Origin: CALJIC01 sp039805565
GTDB taxonomy: Bacteria > Chloroflexota > Chloroflexia > Chloroflexales > Roseiflexaceae
DNA: 11,450 nucleotides
Direction of reading: 5' to 3'
Assembly (NCBI GenBank): GCA_039805565.1
Contig: JBDLTZ010000286.1
Location: 1 to 11,450 of the forward strand
Under the pieces are notes generated by a model. That model ran no database searches. It saw only the letters and a program-made list of their open reading frames with translations, and was not told where the DNA came from. Positions 1 through 6,489 of this stretch are shown one piece after another. The translations under genes were made by a program, and so were the position numbers. Each line of letters starts with the position of its first letter. Positions within the stretch are counted from its first letter, which is position 1.

Positions 1-1167
1 GCTCAGGCCGAGGCTCAGCTTGGGCAAGTCCGCAGCAGCGTGTCCGAGACCGACGTCACCGCGGCCCACGCCCAGATCCAGCAGGCCCAGCAGCAGCTCG
101 CCCGCCTCGCGGCCGGCCCGAAGCAGACCCAGGTCCGCCAGGCGCAAATCCAGGTCGAGCAGGCCCAGTCCTCGCTCGCCAGCCAGCGCGACCAGCTCTC
201 GGCTGCCAAGACCCAGGCCGAGCTGCGGCTGAAGCAGGCCACCGAGCAGCTCGTCCAGGCCCAGACCAGTTACTCCACCGCCAAGTGGAACTGGGACCAC
301 GTGGCCGATAAGGGCACCGACCCGATACACCCGACAGTGCCTGACCCGGCGAACCCGAAGCGCAAGACCGGCAACGACCTGAACGCGGCGCAGAAGCAGA
401 TCTACCAGGATGCATTCCTGCGCGCCGAGGCCGCGCTCCGCGCCGCCGAGCAGGAGATACAGGCGGCGCAGGTGACCCTCGACAACGCCCGCGCGGCGGA
501 GATCAACGGGCTGCAGCAGGCCGAGCAGCAGGTGGCCGCGGCTACCGTGGGCCTCGAGCAGGTCCAGACGAGCATCGAGGCCGACCAGGTGGCCGGGGCG
601 CGCGCCCAGCTCGCCAACGCCAAGGCCACGCTCGAGCGGCTCACGGGCCAGAACCGCGCCGACGCGCTGCTGTCCGCCGAGGCTGGGGTGGCCGCCGCGC
701 AGGCCCAGCTCGAGCAGCTGATCACCGGCCCGCGCGAGAGCGAGGTGGCCGCCGCGCAGGCACAGGTGGAGATCGCGAAGGCCGACGTCGAGGCGGCTGA
801 GGTGGAGCTGGCGCAGACCGAGCTGCGCGCGCCGTTCGCAGGGCTGATCGCGCAGATTGACCTGACGGCCGGTGAGTACGTGGCGGCTGGCACGCCCGCG
901 GCGCGCATCGCCGATACGAGCGCCTGGCAGATTGAGACCAGCGACCTGACCGAGCTGAGCGTGGTGCGGGTGAAGGAGGGCGATCCGGTGGTCATCTCGC
1001 TCGACGCCGTCCCGGACCTGGAGCTCCCCGGCACGGTGACGCGCATCGAGGGCTACGGTCAGAACAAACAGGGCGACATCACCTACACGGTGCTGGTGAC
1101 GCCGGACACGCCCGACGCACGCCTGAAGTGGAATATGACCGCCTCGGTCAGCATCGAGCCGAAGTAG
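1..1167 (+). CDS. HlyD/MacA-like membrane fusion (adaptor) protein, 5'-truncated
   Basis: The frame is open from the first base of the window, so the N-terminus (signal or membrane anchor and first half of the lipoyl domain) lies upstream; 388 residues are visible. Codons 1-270 are an Ala/Gln/Glu-rich coiled-coil hairpin. It is followed by the second lipoyl/barrel-sandwich half (LRAPFAGLIAQIDLTAGEYV) and a beta-barrel region ending in a typical adaptor segment (ITYTVLVTPDT, MTASVSIEP). In this family the adaptor links an inner-membrane ABC or RND pump to the outside; in a probable monoderm an ABC (MacB-like) partner is more likely, but none is visible. The coiled coil carries the same L-x2-L-x2-GP-x4-V-x2-AQxQVE motif twice, with GP at codons 39-40 and 243-244, one on each arm of the hairpin. 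The gene ends just before a hairpin terminator. Family assignment is firm; substrate unknown. Confidence 0.9.
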   Translation, partial: AQAEAQLGQVRSSVSETDVTAAHAQIQQAQQQLARLAAGPKQTQVRQAQIQVEQAQSSLASQRDQLSAAKTQAELRLKQATEQLVQAQTSYSTAKWNWDHVADKGTDPIHPTVPDPANPKRKTGNDLNAAQKQIYQDAFLRAEAALRAAEQEIQAAQVTLDNARAAEINGLQQAEQQVAAATVGLEQVQTSIEADQVAGARAQLANAKATLERLTGQNRADALLSAEAGVAAAQAQLEQLITGPRESEVAAAQAQVEIAKADVEAAEVELAQTELRAPFAGLIAQIDLTAGEYVAAGTPAARIADTSAWQIETSDLTELSVVRVKEGDPVVISLDAVPDLELPGTVTRIEGYGQNKQGDITYTVLVTPDTPDARLKWNMTASVSIEPK

Positions 1168-1182
1168 CTACGGGGGGAGACG

Positions 1183-1219
1183 AAAAAGGGACTGGGAGCG
1201 GGCGCTCCCAGTCCTTTCT
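1183..1219. terminator. Bidirectional intrinsic terminator between convergent genes
   Basis: An 11-bp perfect stem, GGACTGGGAGC (1189-1199) with GCTCCCAGTCC (1204-1214), encloses a GGGC loop. On the + strand it is followed by TTTCT (1215-1219), which serves the adaptor gene ending at 1167. On the - strand the stem is followed by C then TTTTT (complement of 1183-1187), which serves the gene ending at 1226. Seven bases separate the + tail from the - stop codon. The - direction has the better U-tract. The structure is read directly; the function is inferred from position. Confidence 0.85.
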
Positions 1220-1225
1220 GAGTCT

Positions 1226-1708
1226 CTAGATGCCGTTCAGCCCGATGTGCTCGCGCAGCACCTGCAGGCTCTTCATTGCGCGGTCGGCGTTGCGCCGGAG
1301 GAGCTCGTAGGTCTCGCGCGCGCCGCTTCCGGACAGCTGGCCCTGGATCAGCATGTCGGCGGCAAGCACCAGCACCGTGAGACACTGGATCAGCTCGGTA
1401 GTGGCGGGGATGTGGATGAGGCGGTACTCGCGCAGCTTGTGCAGCGCCGTTTCTGCCTGGCGCGCGCTCGGCTGCAGCCAGACACGGACCGCCTGCGACG
1501 CCTCGCCCGAGGAGCGGCCGTCGAGCACGAGCTCCGCCGCGCTGCTCAGAACCGAGAGCGACTGCGTGAGCTGGTGAAAGATGATATGCAGCGAGGGTCC
1601 CGCGGGCGCCCCGTGGGCCGGCGCCTGGCCGACCGCGCCGCTCGTCGCGGCGTACGGCTTGCTGCCGTAGATAGAGAAGGGCGCGCCTTTGGATGACTCG
1701 ACAGACAT
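1226..1708 (-). CDS. Hypothetical protein with two DHp-like helical-hairpin repeats
   Basis: The start at 1708 is supported by AGGAGA (complement of 1716-1721), 7 nt from the ATG. The protein has 160 residues. Residues 1-39 are low-complexity, rich in Gly/Ala/Pro/Ser. Residues 45-94 and 104-153 align without gaps at a constant offset of 59, with about 17 identities in 48 positions (for example LTQSLSVLSSAAELVLDG against LIQCLTVLVLAADMLIQG, both ending in LRE). Each unit looks like helix-turn(SG)-helix. The H45-x5-L and AELxLDG pattern resembles the DHp helical hairpin of histidine kinases, but the Glu/Asp and Pro of a normal H-box are absent, and repeat 2 has Thr104 in place of His. No ATPase domain, signal peptide or clear membrane segment is present. 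It could be a pseudo-DHp or phosphotransfer decoy, or simply a four-helix bundle. Function unknown; the gene itself is convincing (RBS, promoter, terminator, codon use). Confidence 0.82.
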   Translation of the reverse strand: MSVESSKGAPFSIYGSKPYAATSGAVGQAPAHGAPAGPSLHIIFHQLTQSLSVLSSAAELVLDGRSSGEASQAVRVWLQPSARQAETALHKLREYRLIHIPATTELIQCLTVLVLAADMLIQGQLSGSGARETYELLRRNADRAMKSLQVLREHIGLNGI

Positions 1709-1754
1709 GTACTGTTCTCCTGTCCCGCGCCGTCTGGCGGCTCCCGGTAGTGTC

Positions 1755-1777
1755 GCGTGGGGATGCGTGGGGACGCG
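1755..1777. repeat. 10-bp direct repeat, two copies
   Basis: GCGTGGGGAT (1755-1764) is followed immediately by GCGTGGGGAC (1765-1774) and then GCG. It lies in the presumed 5' leader of the - strand gene. The 10-bp period is one DNA helical turn, which would suit a regulator site, but two copies in G-rich sequence can arise by chance. Confidence 0.35.
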
Positions 1778-1823
1778 CCTGGGCGGCGGAAGATGACGTT
1801 AATGAAATTTTCACGTCGGAGAG

Positions 1824-1853
1824 ATTATACCGTTCTGATAATTGTCTGAGCAA
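1824..1853 (-). promoter_or_regulatory. Promoter of the - strand repeat-protein gene
   Basis: On the - strand a perfect TATAAT (complement of 1824-1829) is preceded, after 18 bp, by TTGCTC (complement of 1848-1853), a partial match to TTGACA. Transcription would begin near 1817 and leave a leader of about 110 nt before the ATG at 1708. It sits in the most AT-rich stretch of the intergenic region. No transcript data are available. Confidence 0.6.
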
Positions 1854-1863
1854 CGATCCGATG

Positions 1864-1883
1864 GTACTATCGATTAATAGTAC
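1864..1883. promoter_or_regulatory. 20-bp palindrome, candidate operator
   Basis: GTACTATCGATTAATAGTAC has perfect 7-bp arms (GTACTAT and ATAGTAC) around a 6-bp centre. It lies 10 bp upstream of the -35 of the - strand promoter and about 105 bp upstream of the + strand extended -10. Its size and symmetry suit a dimeric transcription factor, and its place relative to the - promoter suits an activator. It has no T-tract, so a terminator role is unlikely. The regulator is unknown. Confidence 0.45.
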
Positions 1884-1987
1884 TTCCGCCCTCGCAGAGC
1901 TGGCACCGGCACAGGAACTGGAAAGATGCTTCCGCAACGAAGCGGCGCAGCACACATCCCTCCCGGCAGCCCCCGCCGGCAGGGGTG

Positions 1988-1996
1988 TGCTACAAT
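1988..1996 (+). promoter_or_regulatory. Extended -10 promoter of the glycosyltransferase operon
   Basis: TGCTACAAT is an extended -10 (TGn plus TACAAT, one mismatch to TATAAT) with no recognisable -35 seventeen bases upstream, as is common for extended -10 promoters. Transcription would start near 2003, right at the Shine-Dalgarno sequence and about 24 nt before the ATG at 2027. This argues against the in-frame GTG at 1985 as start. The identical nonamer occurs before tsaE. Confidence 0.5.
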
Positions 1997-2026
1997 CACG
2001 GCAGAGGAGGAGAGCTGACGAGCACG

Positions 2027-4141
2027 ATGGAACTGAGGCGCATCGACACAACCAGAGCGGCACACAGTCCGGCCGAGGGCGCACGCAGCCCTGCAGCCTC
2101 ATGGCTCACCTCAGCCCTGCTCGCTGCAGCGCTCGGCCTGCTCGCGATCCTTCCGCGCACCCTCGGCCTGGCCGACTACCTCACCACCGACGAGGCCTAC
2201 CACTGGATCACGCGCGTCGAGCGCTTCAGCGCCGCACTCTCGGAGAGGCGCTGGGCCGACACAGTGCTCACGGGACACCCCGGCGTGACGAACATGTGGC
2301 TGGGCAGCCTCGGGCTCTGGTTGGAGCGCACGCTCCTCGGTGCGGGGCTGATCGCCCCCCCGACACTGGTGGAGCACCTGGCCTGGCTACGGCTCCCGGG
2401 CGCTACCCTCCAGGCACTGCTGGTGCCGGCCGCCTACCTGCTGCTGCGCCGGCTCATCCCGCACACTACCGCGCTGGTCGCCGCCGTGCTCTGGGCTACC
2501 TCGCCTTACCTGATCGCCCACGGGCGGCTGCTGCACCTCGACGCGCTGCTGACGAGCTTCGTGACCTTCAGCCTGCTCTTGCTGCTGTGCCCCTCCGATT
2601 CTCGGCGGTTGGTCCTCTCCGGTGTCTTCGCAGGCCTCGCGCTGCTCACCAAGGGCCCGGCGCTGATCCTGCTGCCGTTCGCAGGGCTTCTGATTGCATG
2701 CCAGGCCGCTGTAGGGCTCACGTGTGGCTCCCGCCCTACAGGCCGCGCCTGGCTCCACGCGCTTCTACAGACCGCTGGCCGCTACGCCCTCTGGCTCGCC
2801 GCCGCGGCGCTGACCGTGCTCACGCTCTGGCCCGCGCTCTGGGCCGAACCGGCGCGTGCGATCGGCAGGTACGTGGGCGAGATCGTCTCGAACGGCGGCC
2901 GGCCGAACGGCGACGGCCAGTTCTTCCTCGGCGGAGCAGTGGACGACCCGGGTGCGCTGTTCTACATGCTCGCCAATCTCTTCCGCACCACGCCGCTGAT
3001 GCTGCTCGGCCTGCTGACGTATGCCGGCTTCGGGATATGGAACCTTCGCTCGGTTCGACGATCCAACATCCAACATCTGAAACACGACACCCACCATCAG
3101 ACGCTCCTCGTCCTGCTGGCGTTCGTGGTCTTCTGGACGCTGGTGATGACGCTGGGGCCGAAGAAGTTCGACCGCTACGTGCTCCCCACCTGGCCGGCCC
3201 TGTGCGTGCTCGCCGCCGCCGGGCTCACGCACCTGTGGCGCGCTATCTCGTCACGGCTGATAGACCACCGCTCGCAATCTCATATCCCAAACCTGACCGC
3301 TCTCGCCCTGCTCCTGGCCGCCGAGCTCTGGCAGCCGCTCTCGGTCCACCCCTACTACCTGAGCTACTACAACCCGCTGCTCGGCGGCGGGCGGGCGGCC
3401 GAGCGCACCTTCCTGATCGGCTGGGGCGAGGGCATGGACCAGGTGGGTGCCTGGCTCAGCCAGCGCCCCGACATCGCCTACGGCCCGGTGCTCTCGGCGC
3501 TCGGGCGCACCCTCCAGCCCTTCGTGCCGGTGGACGTGCGCGATGTGGAGGACTACGGGCGCGTGCCCGCGAACTACGCCGTTGTGTACCTCGAGTCGCT
3601 CCAGCGCGCCGCCAACCCACCGATCTACGAGGCGATCCAGAGAACCGTGCCGCTGCACACGGTGACGATCAACGGCATTGAGTACGCCCGCATCTTCCAG
3701 CTGCCGCGCCCGTTCGAGCGCCCCCTCGAGGCGCAATTCGGCGAGGGGCTGCGGCTGCGCGGCGTGACCCTGGCGCGCGAGCCGGGGCGCCTGGTGCTGA
3801 CCCCAGCCTGGGATGTCCACGCGCCAGCGGGGGGCGACTTCCTGGCGTTCGTGCATCTGATCGACGCTCGCGGCCAGCGCGTGGCGCAGCTTGCGGTGCC
3901 CCCCGGCGGCGGCGACGCCCCACCGACCGGCGCGTGGCAGCCCGGCCAGCAGATCGCCGTGCCACTGCCGCTCGACCTGCCGCCCGACCTGCCGCCGGGC
4001 CAGTACACCCTCACCCTCGGCCTGTTCGACCCGGCTACCGGCGCGCGCGTGCCGCTCACCATCGGCACGACAGCTGACCCACACGTTGCCGGCGACAATG
4101 CGCTGCTGGTGGAGACAGTCACCCTGAACGCTGAACGCTGA
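2027..4141 (+). CDS. PMT/ArnT-like integral membrane glycosyltransferase with C-terminal beta domain
   Basis: The ATG at 2027 is chosen because AGGAGGAGAG (2003-2012 region) and an extended -10 lie just upstream; the spacing of about 14 nt is long. The product is 704 residues with about ten hydrophobic segments, the first at about residues 26-42. After it comes the loop motif TTDEAYHW with Asp55-Glu56, the usual place of the catalytic acidic residue in GT-C enzymes. HGRLLHLDALLT (165-176) and GPKKFDRYVLPTWPAL (from 377) match the PMT_2/GT39-GT83 pattern. Such enzymes move a sugar from a polyprenyl-phosphate donor to protein or lipid on the outer face of the membrane. The last roughly 150 residues are a soluble beta-rich domain (WDVHAPAGGDFLAFVHLID, PPGQYTLTLGLFDPATG). 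A 7-bp repeat tract lies in frame at about residues 346-359, and another spans the stop codon. It is followed after 16 nt by the patatin gene. Family firm; donor and acceptor unknown. Confidence 0.85.
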   Translation: MELRRIDTTRAAHSPAEGARSPAASWLTSALLAAALGLLAILPRTLGLADYLTTDEAYHWITRVERFSAALSERRWADTVLTGHPGVTNMWLGSLGLWLERTLLGAGLIAPPTLVEHLAWLRLPGATLQALLVPAAYLLLRRLIPHTTALVAAVLWATSPYLIAHGRLLHLDALLTSFVTFSLLLLLCPSDSRRLVLSGVFAGLALLTKGPALILLPFAGLLIACQAAVGLTCGSRPTGRAWLHALLQTAGRYALWLAAAALTVLTLWPALWAEPARAIGRYVGEIVSNGGRPNGDGQFFLGGAVDDPGALFYMLANLFRTTPLMLLGLLTYAGFGIWNLRSVRRSNIQHLKHDTHHQTLLVLLAFVVFWTLVMTLGPKKFDRYVLPTWPALCVLAAAGLTHLWRAISSRLIDHRSQSHIPNLTALALLLAAELWQPLSVHPYYLSYYNPLLGGGRAAERTFLIGWGEGMDQVGAWLSQRPDIAYGPVLSALGRTLQPFVPVDVRDVEDYGRVPANYAVVYLESLQRAANPPIYEAIQRTVPLHTVTINGIEYARIFQLPRPFERPLEAQFGEGLRLRGVTLAREPGRLVLTPAWDVHAPAGGDFLAFVHLIDARGQRVAQLAVPPGGGDAPPTGAWQPGQQIAVPLPLDLPPDLPPGQYTLTLGLFDPATGARVPLTIGTTADPHVAGDNALLVETVTLNAER
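3061..3102 (+). repeat. In-frame tract of six 7-bp units inside the glycosyltransferase
   Basis: Six consecutive heptamers read ATCCAAC, ATCCAAC, ATCTGAA, ACACGAC, ACCCACC and ATCAGAC. The first two are identical and the rest are degenerate. The 42 bp encode a His/Asn/Gln-rich hydrophilic stretch (about residues 346-359) in a loop between two membrane segments. The tract is visibly poorer in G/C than the surrounding gene. A weaker 21-bp 7-periodic stretch (AATCTCA, TATCCCA, AACCTGA at 3276-3296) falls in the next inter-helix loop. Confidence 0.6.
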
Positions 4142-4143
4142 TG
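4124..4143 (+). repeat. 7-bp repeat spanning the glycosyltransferase stop codon
   Basis: CTGAACG (4124-4130) and CTGAACG (4131-4137) are followed by a partial third unit CTGATG (4138-4143) that supplies the TGA stop (4139-4141) and runs into the patatin Shine-Dalgarno sequence. The tract encodes the final LNAER residues of the glycosyltransferase. Confidence 0.6.
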
Positions 4144-4157
4144 GAGGAGGTCACAGC

Positions 4158-5294
4158 ATGCCACCCACCAAGAAGGCTCTGGTGCTCTCTGGCGGCGGCG
4201 GGCGCGGCGCGTACCACATCGGCGTGGTGCAGGCGCTGGTGGACCGTGGCTGGATGCGGGACGGCGTCGGGCCGGACATCATCGCCGGCACCTCGATCGG
4301 CGCGATTAACGCCGCCGCAATCGCCTCGGGGCTGCACGCGGCCGAGCTCAAGGCGCGTTGGATGGCCATGCACACCGAGGACGTCCACCGCCTCTCCGAG
4401 GACCTTCCCACCGCCAGCCGGCCGCTGATGCGCTTCCTGTTGCGCGGCGTGCTCACCTCGGACGCGCACGGCGGCGACGCCGATCCCCTGCCGCCCGAAG
4501 AGCGCCAGATGAGCGCCGAGAGCTTCCTGAACCGGCTGGGGCGAGTCTTCCGCGCGCGGCCGTTCCGCAGCCTGCTCGACACACGCCCCTGGCGGCGCAC
4601 CCTCTCCGGCTGGATGGACTTCGCGCGCATCAACGGCCCCGAGGCGCCCGCGCTGCTCCTGGCCGCCACCGATCTGCAGTCCGGCGACCTGCGCGTGTTC
4701 TGCAACCGCGAGGTGCGCGGTCGCCCCGCCGACACAATCGGCCTGGACGAGCTGATGGCCTCATCCAGCATCCCTATGATCTATCCCTGGACAGAGATCG
4801 CCGGCCGCAAGTACTGGGACGGCGCGGTGCTGGCGAACACGCCGCTCGGCCCGGTGATCGACCTTGCCGGAGACGAGGACGTGGACATCGTAGTAGTGAT
4901 GATGACGCCGTGGGACGCCAACCCCGAGGACATGCGCGCGCAGCTGCAGGACATGCCTCAGGACCTGGCGCAGGGGCTCTCGCTCACGCTCGATTGGGCG
5001 CTGCTGGCCTCATATCGCACCGCGCTCAAGATGCTGCGGGCCTACAACCGGCTCGCCGAGGCGGCGCAGATGCTCGAGCGGGCCGCCCAGGCCTCCGGCG
5101 ACACCAGCCTTCGGATGGCCGGCCGCGTTCCACGCGCGATCTCCGAGCCGACAGTCGTGGCGCCGCAGCAGCTCATGCCGCTCGAGTGGATCATCGACTA
5201 CGAGGAGCAGAACCACCAGGCGCTGTTCCAGATGGGCTACGACGACGCCGTTCGGGCGCTGGACAATCGGATGCTCGCGGGATTGCTGACATGA
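4158..5294 (+). CDS. Patatin-like phospholipase
   Basis: The ATG at 4158 has AGGAGG at 4145-4150, 7 nt upstream. The protein has 378 residues and no signal peptide. The patatin signatures are all present: oxyanion-hole loop SGGGGRGAYHIG (11-22), nucleophile elbow GTSIG with Ser46 (44-48), and the catalytic-dyad Asp221 in WDGAVLANTPL. These make a Ser-Asp lipid acyl hydrolase likely, acting in the cytoplasm or at the inner membrane face on phospholipids or related esters. After about residue 270 the chain becomes an Ala/Leu/Met-rich helical tail typical of bacterial members. The gene follows the glycosyltransferase after 16 nt and overlaps the PHP gene by 4 nt (ATGA), so the three are probably one operon. 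Catalytic residues are intact, so activity is expected; the physiological substrate is not evident. Confidence 0.93.
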   Translation: MPPTKKALVLSGGGGRGAYHIGVVQALVDRGWMRDGVGPDIIAGTSIGAINAAAIASGLHAAELKARWMAMHTEDVHRLSEDLPTASRPLMRFLLRGVLTSDAHGGDADPLPPEERQMSAESFLNRLGRVFRARPFRSLLDTRPWRRTLSGWMDFARINGPEAPALLLAATDLQSGDLRVFCNREVRGRPADTIGLDELMASSSIPMIYPWTEIAGRKYWDGAVLANTPLGPVIDLAGDEDVDIVVVMMTPWDANPEDMRAQLQDMPQDLAQGLSLTLDWALLASYRTALKMLRAYNRLAEAAQMLERAAQASGDTSLRMAGRVPRAISEPTVVAPQQLMPLEWIIDYEEQNHQALFQMGYDDAVRALDNRMLAGLLT

Positions 5295-6145
5295 TCGATC
5301 TTCAGATCCACACCGCCGCCACCCCCGGCCACGCCACCTGGGAGCCGGAGCAGCTGGTGCGGGCCGCCCGTGAGGTAGGGCTCCACACCATCGCCGTGAC
5401 AGATCACAACACCACCGCCGGGGTCGCCGCCACCCAGGCGGCCGGTGCGCGCCACGGGCTCCGCGTGATCGCGGGCGTCGAGATCGACACCGGGTTCCCG
5501 GCAGGCGGTCGGATAAAGCTGTGGCACACGCTGGTGTACGGCGCACCCCCGGATGATCAGGGTATCGTGGCGCTCTGCCGCGCGGTGTACGAGCGCAACG
5601 CCGCCGACGCCGCCCGCCTGCGGGAGACGCTGGCCGGGCGCGGCTTCCACCTGCCGGGCCTGGACGGCTTCGGGCGGCCGCCGAACGTGGCCGAGGTGGG
5701 CGCGGCGCTGGCGCGGCACAATCCGCTGGAGGGGCGCGTGCCGTCTGAGGACGACGAGGCCGCCGGGATGCGCTACATCCTCACTCAGGTGCCCTGCGGC
5801 TACAACCCGGTGAGTGTGGCCGAGGTGATCGCCGCCGCCCACGCGGCCGGCGGCCTCGCGGTGCTGGCGCACCCGGGGCGCTCCAAGGGCATCTACGCCA
5901 TCCCCGCCGACGACGATGATATCGCCGCCATGGCCGCCGCCGGGCTCGACGGGGTAGAGGTGTTCTACCCCGCGCACAGCGAGGAGCAACAGGCCCGCTA
6001 CCGCGCCCTCGCCGCGCGCCACGGGCTGCTGATCACCGGCGGGTCAGACTCGCACGGGCCACAGCATCCCTTCGCGCGCGTCAGCCCCGACGAGCTGCGG
6101 CTCGCACCGGGGGTGCCGACGATCCTGGAGCGCCTCGCGCCATAA
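5291..6145 (+). CDS. PHP-domain metal-dependent phosphoesterase (TrpH/RNase AM-like)
   Basis: The start overlaps the patatin stop in ATGA (5291-5294), which implies translational coupling. The 284 residues fit the length of TrpH/YciV-type PHP proteins, which hydrolyse phosphoesters such as nucleoside 3',5'-bisphosphates or RNA 5' ends using a metal cluster. Visible ligands are His7 in DLQIHT, TDHN (37-40), Glu64 in AGVEID, His194 in LAHPGR, and Asp253/His255 in GGSDSHG. The middle (about 95-180) is an Ala/Arg-rich helical insertion as in TrpH-like proteins. The first motif departs from the usual DLHxHTxxSDG: its first His is Gln5, and the SDG is replaced by TPG. One metal site may therefore be altered. 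The substrate is not determined by sequence; a histidinol-phosphatase role (HisK type) seems less likely than the TrpH-like group. No clear terminator follows. Confidence 0.85.
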   Translation: MIDLQIHTAATPGHATWEPEQLVRAAREVGLHTIAVTDHNTTAGVAATQAAGARHGLRVIAGVEIDTGFPAGGRIKLWHTLVYGAPPDDQGIVALCRAVYERNAADAARLRETLAGRGFHLPGLDGFGRPPNVAEVGAALARHNPLEGRVPSEDDEAAGMRYILTQVPCGYNPVSVAEVIAAAHAAGGLAVLAHPGRSKGIYAIPADDDDIAAMAAAGLDGVEVFYPAHSEEQQARYRALAARHGLLITGGSDSHGPQHPFARVSPDELRLAPGVPTILERLAP

Positions 6146-6278
6146 GAACAGCCGGCCCAAGAGCTGCCTGCCGATGGTGGCGAAAATCGCCAGGCTGTGA
6201 GCGTGAGCCTGCGTCCCCGCTGGCACGGTTAGTGCGCCTCTGCGAGCGCGAGGAGTAGTCGAGAGACAGGCAATCGCT

Positions 6279-6356
6279 ATGGGTGTTCCAGAGATTATTA
6301 TCGGGCTTTCGCTGACTGTCAGCGTTATCGCCAGCTACTTCCTGCCCTCGCGCTAG
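6279..6356 (+). CDS. Candidate 25-residue single-span membrane peptide
   Basis: The ATG at 6279 opens a 26-codon frame that ends in TAG at 6354-6356. The peptide begins MGVPE, continues with a hydrophobic run (IIIGLSLTVSVIASYFL) long enough to cross the membrane, and ends in PSR. A weak ACAGG (6266-6270) lies 8 nt upstream and a stronger AGGAG (6251-6255) is too far away. A GC-rich hairpin follows 30 bp after the stop. The amino-acid pattern is that of known bacterial small membrane proteins, but an ORF this short can occur by chance. Confidence 0.4.
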   Translation: MGVPEIIIGLSLTVSVIASYFLPSR

Positions 6357-6386
6357 GGCAGGCCACAACCGCATACGGCACGCTGA

Positions 6387-6408
6387 GCCCCGCCCACGTC
6401 GGCGGGGC
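6387..6408 (+). terminator. GC-rich hairpin, weak terminator candidate
   Basis: GCCCCGCC (6387-6394) pairs perfectly with GGCGGGGC (6401-6408) around a CACGTC loop. The sequence after it is not T-rich, so it is either a poor intrinsic terminator or a processing/stability element. It lies 30 bp after the candidate 25-residue ORF. Confidence 0.35.
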
Positions 6409-6480
6409 GTGTCGTTGGCAGTGTACCTCCACTGCATACTCGTCCTGCGACAAAGATCAAAATTGGGTCAAAAGAACTAT

Positions 6481-6489
6481 TGATACAAC
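6481..6489 (+). promoter_or_regulatory. Extended -10-like element upstream of the 108-residue gene
   Basis: TGATACAAC fits the TGnTACAAT form with one mismatch. A weak TTGGGT lies 15 bp upstream, shorter than the usual spacer. It falls in a short AT-rich patch 80 bp before the ATG at 6569. Support is mainly its resemblance to the same motif elsewhere in the window. Confidence 0.35.

Larger units (their letters stand above)
1709..2026. other. Divergent intergenic control region
   Basis: This 318-bp gap separates the - strand repeat protein from the + strand glycosyltransferase. Its centre (about 1795-1890) is clearly richer in A/T than the flanks. It holds a - strand promoter, a 20-bp palindrome, an extended -10 for the + gene, and a 10-bp direct repeat, each listed separately. 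No convincing small ORF or structured RNA was seen. Confidence 0.7.

Noticed and set aside
1985..2026. Upstream GTG (1985) as glycosyltransferase start
   Set aside because: It would overlap the predicted -10 and lie upstream of the Shine-Dalgarno sequence; the ATG at 2027 fits both better.
3061..3102. CRISPR or minisatellite reading of the 7-bp tracts
   Set aside because: Units are too short and have no spacers; a degenerate heptamer tract describes them better.
1693..3681. 662-codon + frame overlapping the glycosyltransferase
   Set aside because: An Arg/Pro/Ala-rich out-of-frame shadow of a gene with clear membrane and family motifs.
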